Source: Polynucleobacter sp. (GTDB taxonomy: Bacteria > Pseudomonadota > Gammaproteobacteria > Burkholderiales > Burkholderiaceae). From it: 35,920 nucleotides of DNA. The DNA lies in assembly GCA_030696845.1 (NCBI GenBank), contig JAUYRJ010000036.1, positions 1 through 35,920 on the forward strand, in the 5' to 3' direction. Position 1 is the first letter of the stretch. Each line of letters starts with the position of its first letter. Positions 1-7,505 of this stretch are shown one piece after another. The position numbers and the translations under genes were made by a program. The notes under the pieces are model-generated. The model worked only from the letters and a program-made list of their open reading frames with translations, made no database searches and was not told the DNA's origin.

Positions 1-462
1 CTGGCGGGGTCCCATTTTTTGATTGGCTACGCCAAACCCGTTCCGGTGCGCTTTGATCGCCTTAAAAACCCCAAAATCGACATGATTTGGGTTGCGCTTG
101 CAGGGCCGGGATCCAACTTCATTCAAGCGATTGCCTGGGCCATCCTCTGGATAGGTCCGCAAATTGCTGGAGTAAATGAACCATTTTTAATCGCGATCGC
201 AAAAGCCGGTGTGCTCTGGAACATCAGCCTGATGGTATTTAATATGCTGCCCATTCCGCCGATGGATGGCGGTCGCGTTCTAGCGGGCCTGTTGCCCTAT
301 CGCCAAGCCATTGCATTCAATCGCATCGAGCCGTGGGGCTTTTTTATCGTGCTGGGCCTGGCTTTTAGCGGATTTATCAGCTACTGGTGGATGCAACCCT
401 TAAGTACCTTCTTCTTATCCATCATCAATGGACTCATGTGGCCCTTGCGTCAACTGCTGTAA
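1..462 (+). CDS. Site-2 protease family protein (peptidase M50), 3' part
   Basis: C-terminal part of an integral-membrane zinc metalloprotease of the M50/S2P family, which cleaves substrates within the membrane. The frame is open from base 1, so the gene starts outside the window. The N-terminal HExxH zinc motif is therefore not visible. What remains has hydrophobic segments and the second family signature NMLPIPPMDGGR, whose Asp is the third zinc ligand. The closing helix carries aromatic residues (YWWMQPLSTFF). In betaproteobacteria this short S2P form (about 220 aa) is common and its substrate is usually unknown. The next gene is on the same strand 86 bases on and has its own Shine-Dalgarno site. 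The family call is firm; the role is not known. Confidence 0.88.
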   Translation: MAGSHFLIGYAKPVPVRFDRLKNPKIDMIWVALAGPGSNFIQAIAWAILWIGPQIAGVNEPFLIAIAKAGVLWNISLMVFNMLPIPPMDGGRVLAGLLPYRQAIAFNRIEPWGFFIVLGLAFSGFISYWWMQPLSTFFLSIINGLMWPLRQLL

Positions 463-548
463 AAAACATCCTCGTGCTTGCGTAAAAATACGGTATCTGC
501 GTTATGCTAAATGCAGATTCATTCCCTTCGCACAGATCAGGAGCCCGT

Positions 549-1016
549 ATGCACACCCATTCCTCTTTTCTTAGTAAAGCCTGCCGCATCGTCAGCGCAT
601 CCATCATCATGACTGCGGCTATTCCTGCGTTTGCGCAGTTTCAGAAACCAGAAGATGCCATTAAATATCGTCAGAACGCATTTAACGTCATGGCAACGCA
701 TTTTGGGCGGATTGGCGCTGTAGTCAAGGGCGAAGTGCCGTACAACAAAGAGGAAGTAGCCAAGAATGCCGCGATTGTGGCGATGATGTCGGGTTTGCCA
801 TGGCAAGCGTTTGGCCCTGGAACCGAAGGCGGAAAAGCGCAGCCCCTCGTTTGGACCGAGTCTAGCAAATTTAAAGCGGGCTCGGAAAAAATGCAGGCCG
901 CGGTAGCAGAACTCAACACGGCGGCACAGTCTGGCAATCTAGACAATATTAAGAAAGCCTTTGGCGCCGCAGGGCAAACCTGCAAGGCATGCCACGACGA
1001 CTTTAAAAAGAAATAA
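549..1016 (+). CDS. Cytochrome c' (c-prime), periplasmic
   Basis: A 155-aa precursor of a class II c-type cytochrome. Residues 1-29 form a signal peptide ending AIPAFA before Gln. The mature four-helix bundle ends with the C-terminal haem-attachment motif CKACH followed by DDFKKK, the layout of the cytochrome c'/c556 family. Cytochromes c' bind NO and CO at a five-coordinate haem and are linked to NO tolerance. I chose ATG 549 over an in-frame ATG at 504 because CAGGAG (538-543) sits just upstream and the signal peptide then begins normally. A TTGCGT (478-483) and TATGCT (503-508) pair could be a weak promoter. Its haem would be attached by the Ccm system encoded further on. It ends tail to tail with the cytochrome b561 gene, with a 14-base overlap. 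Confidence 0.92.
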   Translation: MHTHSSFLSKACRIVSASIIMTAAIPAFAQFQKPEDAIKYRQNAFNVMATHFGRIGAVVKGEVPYNKEEVAKNAAIVAMMSGLPWQAFGPGTEGGKAQPLVWTESSKFKAGSEKMQAAVAELNTAAQSGNLDNIKKAFGAAGQTCKACHDDFKKK

Positions 1017-1692
1017 GTCCCAGCGCGTAAGTCAGCAAGAACGCCAGTACGCAAAGCAGTAGTAAAGCGAACACACGCTGCTTTGCGCCATCGCGCGATG
1101 CGTGCAGGAGTGCATTTGGCAAGCCCTTGCCCAAGGCCTCTATATCCACCACTTTATCGCCATCAATCATTGGCATCACTATGCTGTCGCGTTTCACGAA
1201 TTGGTAATAGGCGATGGCTACTAAGTGCAAGCCAATCAAACCAAAGAGCAGATTGGAATTGAGGGCGTGAATGCTACTCAGCAGGCTTACCGTCTCTCCT
1301 GAAACGTACTTGGCGAGTGGTCCTTGAAACGCAATATCGTCATCCGTAAAAAGCCCTGTACTCGCCTGGATACCCACCACCGCCAAGAGCGCGAGCACCG
1401 ATAAACTGCCTAAGGGGTTGTGACCAATCCCGCTACCCGCCTCGCCCTTCAAAAATGCCATAAGACGACTTGGACTAGGAACAAAGCTACTAAACCTCGA
1501 ATGCAGGGCGCCCACAAAACCCCAAAGCACCCGAAAGGCGATGAGCGTTAAAGCGGAGTAACCAAAATAGGCATGCCACTGCATTGCATTGCCGCCAATA
1601 TTGACGCAGACCACCGCGCCCGCAATGCACACCACCAGCAACCAATGAAATGCCCGCGTAGGCAGATCCCAAACGCGCAGTGTTGTTTTCAT
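1003..1692 (-). CDS. Cytochrome b561 family membrane protein
   Basis: A 229-aa di-haem b-type cytochrome with four predicted membrane helices. The first, near residues 5-28, begins with the haem-ligand context TRAFHW. A second His lies in the helix holding MQWHAYFGYS, and another in GLHLVAIAYY (helix 4). This is the bacterial cytochrome b561 (Ni,Fe-hydrogenase b-type) fold, which transfers electrons from quinol to a periplasmic acceptor. Such genes often sit beside a small periplasmic c-type cytochrome, so the convergent cytochrome c' is a plausible partner, although the two are on opposite strands. The start is ATG 1692. A TTG ten codons upstream is in frame but the added residues are not hydrophobic-helix-like. 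No strong Shine-Dalgarno site is visible for either. Confidence 0.88.
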   Translation of the reverse strand: MKTTLRVWDLPTRAFHWLLVVCIAGAVVCVNIGGNAMQWHAYFGYSALTLIAFRVLWGFVGALHSRFSSFVPSPSRLMAFLKGEAGSGIGHNPLGSLSVLALLAVVGIQASTGLFTDDDIAFQGPLAKYVSGETVSLLSSIHALNSNLLFGLIGLHLVAIAYYQFVKRDSIVMPMIDGDKVVDIEALGKGLPNALLHASRDGAKQRVFALLLLCVLAFLLTYALGLISF

Positions 1693-1754
1693 AGGCAAAG
1701 CATAAATCAATCCCCCATGCAAAGCCAGCTAGGGGATGGATCATCTAAAGCGCC

Positions 1755-2696
1755 TTAATCGATCTTGGGTAATTCTTTTTGAATGATCTTTAAGCCTTCG
1801 CGCAAAATGGAGTCGTAACGCTCGCGCTCCGCACGAATGGTCTCTGGTGTCCATTGAAAAAACCCTTCACCGGTTTTCATGCCCAGCTTGCCGTTTTTCA
1901 CGCGGTCACCTAAGCTCTTGGCGATATTGGGGGAATTATTCAATGAGGGATAAATGCTCGCGCCTGCAGCGGCATGCACCTCTAAACCGGCATGATCGCG
2001 CTGCATCACCGGACCTGCGGCGAGATAGCGAAAGCCAAAGCCAAAACGCACTGCTTTATCTACATCTTCTGGTGTTGCAATCCCCTCATCGATCATATAA
2101 AAGGCTTCACGCGATAAAGCATGCTGCAAGCGATTGGCTAAAAAGCCGTGCAAATCTTTTTTAACCATCACGGGAACCATGCCGCATGCCGTCATCAAGC
2201 GCGACAAACTCTCTGCCACCATCTTGGAGGTTTTCGCGCCACAAATCACCTCAACGCATGGCACGATGTGCGCCGGCATAAAGAAATGCAAGCCGATCAT
2301 CCGCGCCGCTGTCTTTAAATCTTTAGTAATCTCGCTAATCGGAAAGCTGGAGCTATTGCTAGCCAACACCGTCTCGGGTGTGGTGCGCTTTTCCAGTTCG
2401 GCGAACAAGGATTGCTTTAAGTCCAAGCGCTCTGGAATGCACTCAATCACTAAATCCACGTCCGCCCAATCCACCTCATCCAGTGAGCCCGCCACAGTCA
2501 ATAAATGAATGCGATTTTCATAACCCAATTCAATCATGGCGTTGGCGAAGTAATTAGGCAGGTGTGCACGGCGCTCGGTTGTCAGTTCCACCACTTGGGT
2601 GGCGCAACCACCGCGCGCGCATACTGCCGCAACGTCGGCTCCCATCGTGCCGCCGCCAATAATGACGACCTTCGTTTCGGCTGGGGTAAATAACAT
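1755..2696 (-). CDS. 3-hydroxyacyl-CoA dehydrogenase family NAD-dependent dehydrogenase
   Basis: A 313-aa NAD-dependent L-3-hydroxyacid dehydrogenase. Residues 10-19 carry the Rossmann motif VVIIGGGTMG. The catalytic dyad is visible as His137 (GLHFFMPAH) and Glu149 (CVEVI), 12 residues apart as in the family. The C-terminal half has the helical dimerisation domain (ANRLQHALSREAFYMIDEG). The length fits stand-alone enzymes such as L-gulonate 3-dehydrogenase or 3-hydroxybutyryl-CoA dehydrogenase, not the large beta-oxidation fusion. Its ribosome site AAGGAG lies inside the end of the upstream IlvD/Edd gene, and the two coding regions are one base apart, so they are translationally linked. Partnership with a sugar-acid dehydratase suggests the substrate may be a hydroxy acid and not an acyl-CoA; that is inference. 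ATG 2696 was chosen on the strength of this ribosome site. Confidence 0.88.
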   Translation of the reverse strand: MLFTPAETKVVIIGGGTMGADVAAVCARGGCATQVVELTTERRAHLPNYFANAMIELGYENRIHLLTVAGSLDEVDWADVDLVIECIPERLDLKQSLFAELEKRTTPETVLASNSSSFPISEITKDLKTAARMIGLHFFMPAHIVPCVEVICGAKTSKMVAESLSRLMTACGMVPVMVKKDLHGFLANRLQHALSREAFYMIDEGIATPEDVDKAVRFGFGFRYLAAGPVMQRDHAGLEVHAAAGASIYPSLNNSPNIAKSLGDRVKNGKLGMKTGEGFFQWTPETIRAERERYDSILREGLKIIQKELPKID

Positions 2697-2697
2697 C

Positions 2698-4467
2698 TCA
2701 TTCTCCTTTGGGTATCGGTGCAGAGCGCGTTGCTGCTGGCACCATAAAATCAAAATCGCAACCAATATCGGCCTGCGTTACCGTGGTTTGATAAAGACGG
2801 CGATAGCCTGTTGCTGGAATATTCAAGCGGACTTCTGGCGAGCCTAACTCCGCAAGGCGCCGCGCAATTTCTGCGTCGTCCACCATGAGCTCAATACGCC
2901 GCGCATCGACATCCAGTTCAATCATGTCGCCATCGCGCACGGCGGCTAAAGGACCGTTCTCGGCAGACTCCGGTGTAATGTGCAACACAATCGTGCCAAA
3001 CGCCGTTCCGCTCATGCGCGCATCAGAAATACGCACCATGTCTTTCACTCCGGCTTGTGCGAGTTTTTTGGGGATCGGCAAATACCCCGCCTCAGGCATG
3101 CCGGGGGCGCCTTTGGGTCCGGCGTTTTGCAGTACCAGTACATCATCGGCCTTGACATCCAAATCCTCTCGATCGATGCGCAGGGCTAGATCTTCCAGCG
3201 AGGTGAACACGACTGCGCGGCCGCGATGCTTGAGTAATGCGGGAGTCGCGGCGGAATGCTTAATTACCGCACCGCGCGGCGCTAAGTTACCCCTAAGCAC
3301 CGCTAACCCCCCTACCGGGAAAATCGGTTCTTGCGCGATTCGGATCACCTTTCTTGCCTTTGTGACTGGGGCAGCCTCAATCTCTTCGCCCAAAGTTCTA
3401 CCGCTCACAGTCATGCTGTCTAAATAAAGGAGGGGCTTTAACTCGCGCAAAATCGCCATCAAACCGCCATCTTCGTTCAGGTGCTCCATGTAATGCGAAC
3501 CGCTAGGCTTTAAATCAACCAAGACCGGCACTGTTTGACCCAGGCGATCAAATGCTTCCAAGTCGATCTTCACGCCTAAGCGTGCCGCAATAGCGGTAAA
3601 GTGAATCAGCGCATTGGTTGATCCACCAATCGCATGCAATACCGTAAAGGCATTGGTCATTGCTTCGGGCGTCAAGATGCGTCCTGGTGTTAAGGCCTGA
3701 TCAGCCGACATCTGCGCCAGTTCAACCGCCCTGCGCCCAGTCAGTTCCGACAAACGAAAGCGCTCCGCCATTACCGCGGGGACTGCCGCCGTTCCCGGCA
3801 AGGCCATGCCAGCCGCCTCCACCATACAGGCAATCGTACTGGCCGTACCCATCACCATGCAGGTGCCGGTGGTGGGTGCTAACTTTTCATTCACTTCATC
3901 AATTTCAGTTTGATCGATTTCCTTGGCACGAAACTTCGCCCAATAACGCCGGCAATCGGTACATGCGCCCAAGCGATCACCTTGGTAGGTGGTGGTGAGC
4001 ATCGGGCCCGTTGGGATAGAAATCACCGGAATATCTAAGCTGGCCGCGCCCATTAATTGCGCGGGAATGGTTTTATCGCAACCGCCAATCAAAATCACAG
4101 CATCGACCGGCTGGGCACGCATCATCTCTTCGGTATCCAAGGCCATTAAATTGCGTAAATACATGCTGGTCGGAAAAGCAAACGACTCGTGAATCGAAAT
4201 GGTGGGAAAAACCATCGGCATTCCGCCTGCTTGCATCACACCTCGCTTTGCCGCCTCAATCATTTGGGGCACATTGCCATGGCAAGGATTGAAATCACTG
4301 AAGGTATTGGTGATACCAATAATGGGTCGATCCAAGGCGGTATCGCTGTACCCCATCGCCTTAATAAAGGCTTTGCGCAGAAATAGCGAGAATCCTGCGT
4401 CACCGTATCGGGTTAAGCCCTTGCGAATGCCTCTGGGGCTGTCATTTGAATTAGCTGAATTACTCAA
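2698..4467 (-). CDS. IlvD/Edd family dehydratase (sugar-acid dehydratase-like)
   Basis: A 589-aa [2Fe-2S] dehydratase of the IlvD/Edd family, which removes water from 2,3-dihydroxy acids to give 2-keto-3-deoxy acids. Cluster ligands are Cys62 (NPCHGN), Cys130 (GGCDK) and Cys203 (TGTCMVMGTAST). The catalytic-serine region RMSGTAFG lies near the C-terminus. The opening segment GLTRYGDAGFSLFLRKA resembles the aldonate dehydratase branch (L-arabonate, D-xylonate) more than biosynthetic IlvD. It heads an operon with a dehydrogenase, and a 2-hydroxyacid dehydrogenase and KDG-aldolase-type lyase are divergent. This favours a catabolic role over valine/isoleucine synthesis. The start is TTG 4467 with AGGA eight bases upstream; the next Met (residue 38) is inside conserved sequence. 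The exact substrate cannot be read from sequence. Confidence 0.9.
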   Translation of the reverse strand: MSNSANSNDSPRGIRKGLTRYGDAGFSLFLRKAFIKAMGYSDTALDRPIIGITNTFSDFNPCHGNVPQMIEAAKRGVMQAGGMPMVFPTISIHESFAFPTSMYLRNLMALDTEEMMRAQPVDAVILIGGCDKTIPAQLMGAASLDIPVISIPTGPMLTTTYQGDRLGACTDCRRYWAKFRAKEIDQTEIDEVNEKLAPTTGTCMVMGTASTIACMVEAAGMALPGTAAVPAVMAERFRLSELTGRRAVELAQMSADQALTPGRILTPEAMTNAFTVLHAIGGSTNALIHFTAIAARLGVKIDLEAFDRLGQTVPVLVDLKPSGSHYMEHLNEDGGLMAILRELKPLLYLDSMTVSGRTLGEEIEAAPVTKARKVIRIAQEPIFPVGGLAVLRGNLAPRGAVIKHSAATPALLKHRGRAVVFTSLEDLALRIDREDLDVKADDVLVLQNAGPKGAPGMPEAGYLPIPKKLAQAGVKDMVRISDARMSGTAFGTIVLHITPESAENGPLAAVRDGDMIELDVDARRIELMVDDAEIARRLAELGSPEVRLNIPATGYRRLYQTTVTQADIGCDFDFMVPAATRSAPIPKGE

Positions 4468-4560
4468 GGGGCATTCCTATTTAAGATCGTCTGAGAAGAT
4501 GGTACTTTTGTTAAATCCACTTACAATGCTGCATTATTTCAATAAAAATAGTAGCGAGAC
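4468..4560. promoter_or_regulatory. Divergent promoter region between the dehydratase and 2-hydroxyacid dehydrogenase genes
   Basis: This 93-base gap separates two divergent catabolic genes and must hold promoters for both directions. On the plus strand TTGTTA (4508-4513) and CATTAT (4532-4537) are 18 bases apart, and TACAAT (4522-4527) is an alternative -10. No clear operator palindrome is seen. The assignment rests on position and weak consensus matches. Confidence 0.35.
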
Positions 4561-5487
4561 ATGATTCCCGTCAATTCGGTGTTGCAGGTCGGTTCCTTCC
4601 CAGAAATGATGCAGGCGGAAGTCGATCAGCGCCTTAAAGCCGTGCGCTTAACCAATCCCCATGACCCTGTTCCTGCGGGCACGTTTGAGGCCATCTTGAC
4701 GCGCTCCAGTACGCCGATTCCCACTGCCTTACTGCAGCAAATTCCAGGCCTCAAAGTCATTGCCTGCTGCGGTGTCGGGTATGACAACCTGCCTTTGGAT
4801 TACCTGAAGGAACATGGCATTCAAGCCAGCACCACCCCTGGCGTTCTCAATGATGCAGTCTGCGAATTGGGTATCGGCCTGATGTTTGCTCTGCTACGCA
4901 ATCTACCAGCAGCCGATCAATTTGTGCGCTCCGGCCAGTGGCCAAAGGCGATTTTTCCGATCGCCACCACCTTGGCCGGCAAAACCGTGGGTATTGTGGG
5001 TTTAGGTCGCATTGGGCAAGATCTTGCCAAGCGTTTAACGCCATTTGGCGTTCAGATTGCCTACTTTGGTCCATCCCAAAAAGACGTCCCTTACGCATTT
5101 TTTAATAGCGTAAGCGCATTAGCGAAGGCCTGCGACATCCTCATACTGACCTGCCCGGGCGGACCCGAAACAGAAAAAATTATTAATGCGGAAGTGCTTG
5201 AAGCCCTTGGTTCTAAAGGATTTTTAGTCAACATCGCGCGCGGTAGTGTGGTAGATGAGCCCGCCTTGTTATCAGCGCTATCGCAAAAACGCATTGCTGG
5301 AGCGGCGCTCGATGTCTTTGAAAACGAGCCCAGTCCTGACGCCGCCTTCATGAAGTTGGATAATGTCGTTCTCGCCCCCCATATTGGGAGTGCCACTAGC
5401 GAAACCCGCCAAGCCATGACCCGGCTAGCCATCCAGAATTTAGAAGCGTTTTTTCGTCAGCAACCTTTATTAACACCCATCAAATAG
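4561..5487 (+). CDS. D-isomer-specific 2-hydroxyacid dehydrogenase (hydroxypyruvate/glyoxylate reductase-like)
   Basis: A 308-aa NAD(P)-dependent oxidoreductase that interconverts D-2-hydroxy acids and 2-keto acids in the cytoplasm. The nucleotide-binding loop is GLGRIG (147-152). The catalytic triad is Arg227 (NIARGSVVDE), Glu256 (ENEP) and His274 (APHIGSAT). The residues after the second strand (FGPSQ, 169-173) lack an acidic residue, which suggests NADPH over NADH. The C-terminal half closes the catalytic domain normally and the length is typical of hydroxypyruvate/glyoxylate reductases. The aldolase-type gene follows after 15 bases, so they are likely cotranscribed. In a sugar-acid pathway it could reduce glyoxylate or hydroxypyruvate released by the aldolase. 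The ribosome site is weak. Confidence 0.9.
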   Translation: MIPVNSVLQVGSFPEMMQAEVDQRLKAVRLTNPHDPVPAGTFEAILTRSSTPIPTALLQQIPGLKVIACCGVGYDNLPLDYLKEHGIQASTTPGVLNDAVCELGIGLMFALLRNLPAADQFVRSGQWPKAIFPIATTLAGKTVGIVGLGRIGQDLAKRLTPFGVQIAYFGPSQKDVPYAFFNSVSALAKACDILILTCPGGPETEKIINAEVLEALGSKGFLVNIARGSVVDEPALLSALSQKRIAGAALDVFENEPSPDAAFMKLDNVVLAPHIGSATSETRQAMTRLAIQNLEAFFRQQPLLTPIK

Positions 5488-5502
5488 AAAACTGGAGATC
5501 CC

Positions 5503-6426
5503 ATGTCATCCCCTAAGGCTTCCTCACTATCCGCTGTGCTGTCCCCTGTTGTCACCCCATTTAATGCCGATGGCAGCCCTAATACTCAAAAATTGTTAAA
5601 GCAATGCAAATGGCTTGAGGCTAATGGCGTTGGGCATGCCATTTTTGGCACGAACTCCGAAGCCAATTCCATCTCAACCGCACAAAAGCTACGCACTCTA
5701 GATGAGCTAATCGCTGGTGGTTTAAACCCCGCCAATATGATGCCGGGCACGGGCGCATGCTCGATTGATGCCGCAGTGCAAATGACCAAAGCCGCGGTGG
5801 ATGCCAAATGCGGCGGCGTCTTGATGTTGCCACCTTTTTATTACAAAGATGTCTCGGACGACGGCTTGTTTGCCCACTTTGCCGAAGTCATTGAAAAGGT
5901 AGGCGACTCGAAACTGCAGATCTACATTTACAACATTCCACCGGTCACCAAGATTTCTTTAAGCCTGGCCCTTTTAGAGCGTCTAGTAAAAACCTACCCC
6001 AACACGGTGGTTGGCATGAAGGACAGTTCGGGCGATTGGGCTTATACCGAGTCTGTTATCAAACTCTTGGCACCAGAAGGTTTCCGTGTGTATGCCGGTA
6101 GCGAAGTCTTCTTAATGCGCACCATGCGTGCGGGCGGTGTTGGCTGCATCTCAGCAACGGCCAACGTGAATCCGAAAGCGATCGCTAACTTAGCCGCAAA
6201 TTGGCAAGCCGCTGATGCCGATCAGCGCCAGACCGATCTCGACCAAGTTCGTGCGATTTTCCAGAAGTACCAGATGATTGCCGCCCTCAAAACCGCCGTT
6301 GCCCACTACAGTAAAGATGCCGATTGGCTGCGCATTCGTCCACCGCTACTGCCCTTACCCGCCGATCAGCAGAAGAAACTGATTGCTGAACTCGAGCAAA
6401 TTCACTTTTCGATGCCAGGTCTTTAA
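5503..6426 (+). CDS. DHDPS/N-acetylneuraminate lyase family protein (2-keto-3-deoxy acid aldolase or dehydratase)
   Basis: A 307-aa class I aldolase-superfamily TIM barrel. The Schiff-base lysine is Lys173 in VVGMKDSSGDW and the catalytic tyrosine is Tyr143 in IYNIPP. The phosphate/carboxylate loop near residues 49-53 reads GTNSE where biosynthetic DapA has GTTGE. This divergence and the location beside a dehydratase and a TRAP transporter argue for a catabolic role, such as cleaving or dehydrating a 2-keto-3-deoxy sugar acid, and not lysine synthesis. It lies 15 bases after the 2-hydroxyacid dehydrogenase and shares its strand. GGAG seven bases before ATG 5503 supports the start. Alternatives in the same fold include 5-dehydro-4-deoxyglucarate dehydratase; sequence alone does not decide. 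Confidence 0.88.
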   Translation: MSSPKASSLSAVLSPVVTPFNADGSPNTQKLLKQCKWLEANGVGHAIFGTNSEANSISTAQKLRTLDELIAGGLNPANMMPGTGACSIDAAVQMTKAAVDAKCGGVLMLPPFYYKDVSDDGLFAHFAEVIEKVGDSKLQIYIYNIPPVTKISLSLALLERLVKTYPNTVVGMKDSSGDWAYTESVIKLLAPEGFRVYAGSEVFLMRTMRAGGVGCISATANVNPKAIANLAANWQAADADQRQTDLDQVRAIFQKYQMIAALKTAVAHYSKDADWLRIRPPLLPLPADQQKKLIAELEQIHFSMPGL

Positions 6427-6433
6427 TTAACTG

Positions 6434-6456
6434 TTGGCATTTTTGCCAAATATAAT
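6434..6456 (+). promoter_or_regulatory. Palindrome plus TATAAT ahead of the TAXI-TRAP genes
   Basis: TTGGCA (6434-6439) and TGCCAA (6444-6449) form a perfect inverted repeat around TTTT, immediately followed by a consensus TATAAT (6451-6456). The distance from TTGGCA to TATAAT is only 11 bases, so the palindrome is more likely an operator than a -35 box. It would place a start about 40 bases before the binding-protein gene. No regulator gene is adjacent. Confidence 0.4.
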
Positions 6457-6504
6457 GAGTACTAGCAGCATCTTTCAACAAAACATACTAGGAGATAGCA
6501 AAAC

Positions 6505-7455
6505 ATGAAACTCTTCAAAATCCTTGCACTCGCATTCAGCCTAGGCTGCGTGGGCGTCCAAGCGCAAAACCTGTCCATTGCGACCGGCGGTACTGGTGGT
6601 GTTTACTACCCGATGGGTGGCGGCTTAGCAGCAGTTTTATCCAAACACGTCCCTGGAATGTCAGCCACTGCTGAAGTGACTGGCGGATCAGTCGATAATT
6701 TGAAATTAATTGGTACTGGTAAACCCTATGTTGGTTTCTCCATGGCTGATGCCGCTAAAGACGCATCGGTCGGTGAAGACAAGTTCAAGGGCAAACCGAT
6801 TGATCTGCGTACCTTGCTCGTTCTCTACCCAAACCAGATGCACGTTGCTACTGTAGAGTCGACTGGCATTAAGACCATGAGCGACCTCAAGGGCAAGCGC
6901 GTTAGCACTGGCTCCCCAGGTAGCGCTACTGAAGTCATGGCTTTCCGTCTCTTGGAAGCGGCCGGCCTTGATCCTAACAAGGATGTCAAGCGCGAGCGTT
7001 TGAGCGTTGCGGAGTCTGTGAACGCAGTAAAAGACCGTAAGATCGATGCGTTTTTCTGGGTAGGTGGCCTGCCAACAGCAGCGGTTACCGATTTAGCGAA
7101 CAGCCCTGGTATGAAAATTGTGATGGTTGACACCGCTGCTGAAGTGCCAGCGATGAACAAGAAATACGGCAATTTGTATTTCCCATCCACCATTACAAAA
7201 CAAACCTACAACGGCATGGCTAAAGACAATAACGTAGCTGCCGTCGCCAATATTTTGGTAGTGAGCTCGGCGATGTCGGATGCGGAAGCCTACAAAATCG
7301 TGAAGGCTGTTTTTGATAATCAACTCGATTTGGTTCGCTCACATGCTGAGTACCGCAACGTGAAGCTCGAGAATCAAAAAGCCAGCTCTAGCCCAGTGGC
7401 ATACCACCCTGGCGCGCTGAAGTACTTCAAAGAAAAAGGCATCAAAGTAAATTAA
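6505..7455 (+). CDS. TAXI family TRAP transporter solute-binding protein
   Basis: A 316-aa periplasmic binding protein of the TAXI (TRAP-associated extracytoplasmic immunogenic) family. The signal peptide is residues 1-20 (ending GVQA). The mature protein begins with the family pattern IATGGTGGVYYPMGGGLA. Further on are the hinge segments DLKGKRVSTGSPGS and DAFFWVGGLPTAAV, and the C-terminal AYHPGALKYFKEKG. It captures a carboxylate ligand and hands it to the fused permease encoded 50 bases downstream. A good ribosome site (AGGAGA) precedes ATG 6505, and a promoter-like TATAAT with a palindrome lies in the upstream gap. The ligand is unknown; the catabolic genes on both sides suggest a sugar acid or hydroxy acid, while characterised TAXI ligands are mainly amino and dicarboxylic acids. 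Confidence 0.93.
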   Translation: MKLFKILALAFSLGCVGVQAQNLSIATGGTGGVYYPMGGGLAAVLSKHVPGMSATAEVTGGSVDNLKLIGTGKPYVGFSMADAAKDASVGEDKFKGKPIDLRTLLVLYPNQMHVATVESTGIKTMSDLKGKRVSTGSPGSATEVMAFRLLEAAGLDPNKDVKRERLSVAESVNAVKDRKIDAFFWVGGLPTAAVTDLANSPGMKIVMVDTAAEVPAMNKKYGNLYFPSTITKQTYNGMAKDNNVAAVANILVVSSAMSDAEAYKIVKAVFDNQLDLVRSHAEYRNVKLENQKASSSPVAYHPGALKYFKEKGIKVN

Positions 7456-7505
7456 TCGCCCACGAAGCGAAGCGTTTTTTATAAGACATATAACTAGGCA
7501 GGGAC

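Noticed and set aside
2885..3427. A 180-codon open frame antisense to the IlvD/Edd dehydratase gene.
   Set aside because: It is a compositional shadow of a well-conserved gene, has no ribosome site and resembles no protein.
2698..4467. Calling this gene ilvD (branched-chain amino acid synthesis).
   Set aside because: The N-terminal region and neighbours fit the sugar-acid dehydratase branch better.
4460..4474. A four-codon ATG ORF overlapping the TTG start of the dehydratase, which might be a leader peptide.
   Set aside because: Too short to support; it probably arises by chance within the ribosome-site region.
5503..6426. Calling this gene dapA (lysine biosynthesis).
   Set aside because: The GTTGE loop is altered and the neighbours are catabolic and transport genes.
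7456..7505. GC-rich segment followed by TTTTTT after the TAXI gene, a possible attenuator between binding protein and permease.
   Set aside because: Only a three-base stem can be drawn, so it does not qualify as a terminator.
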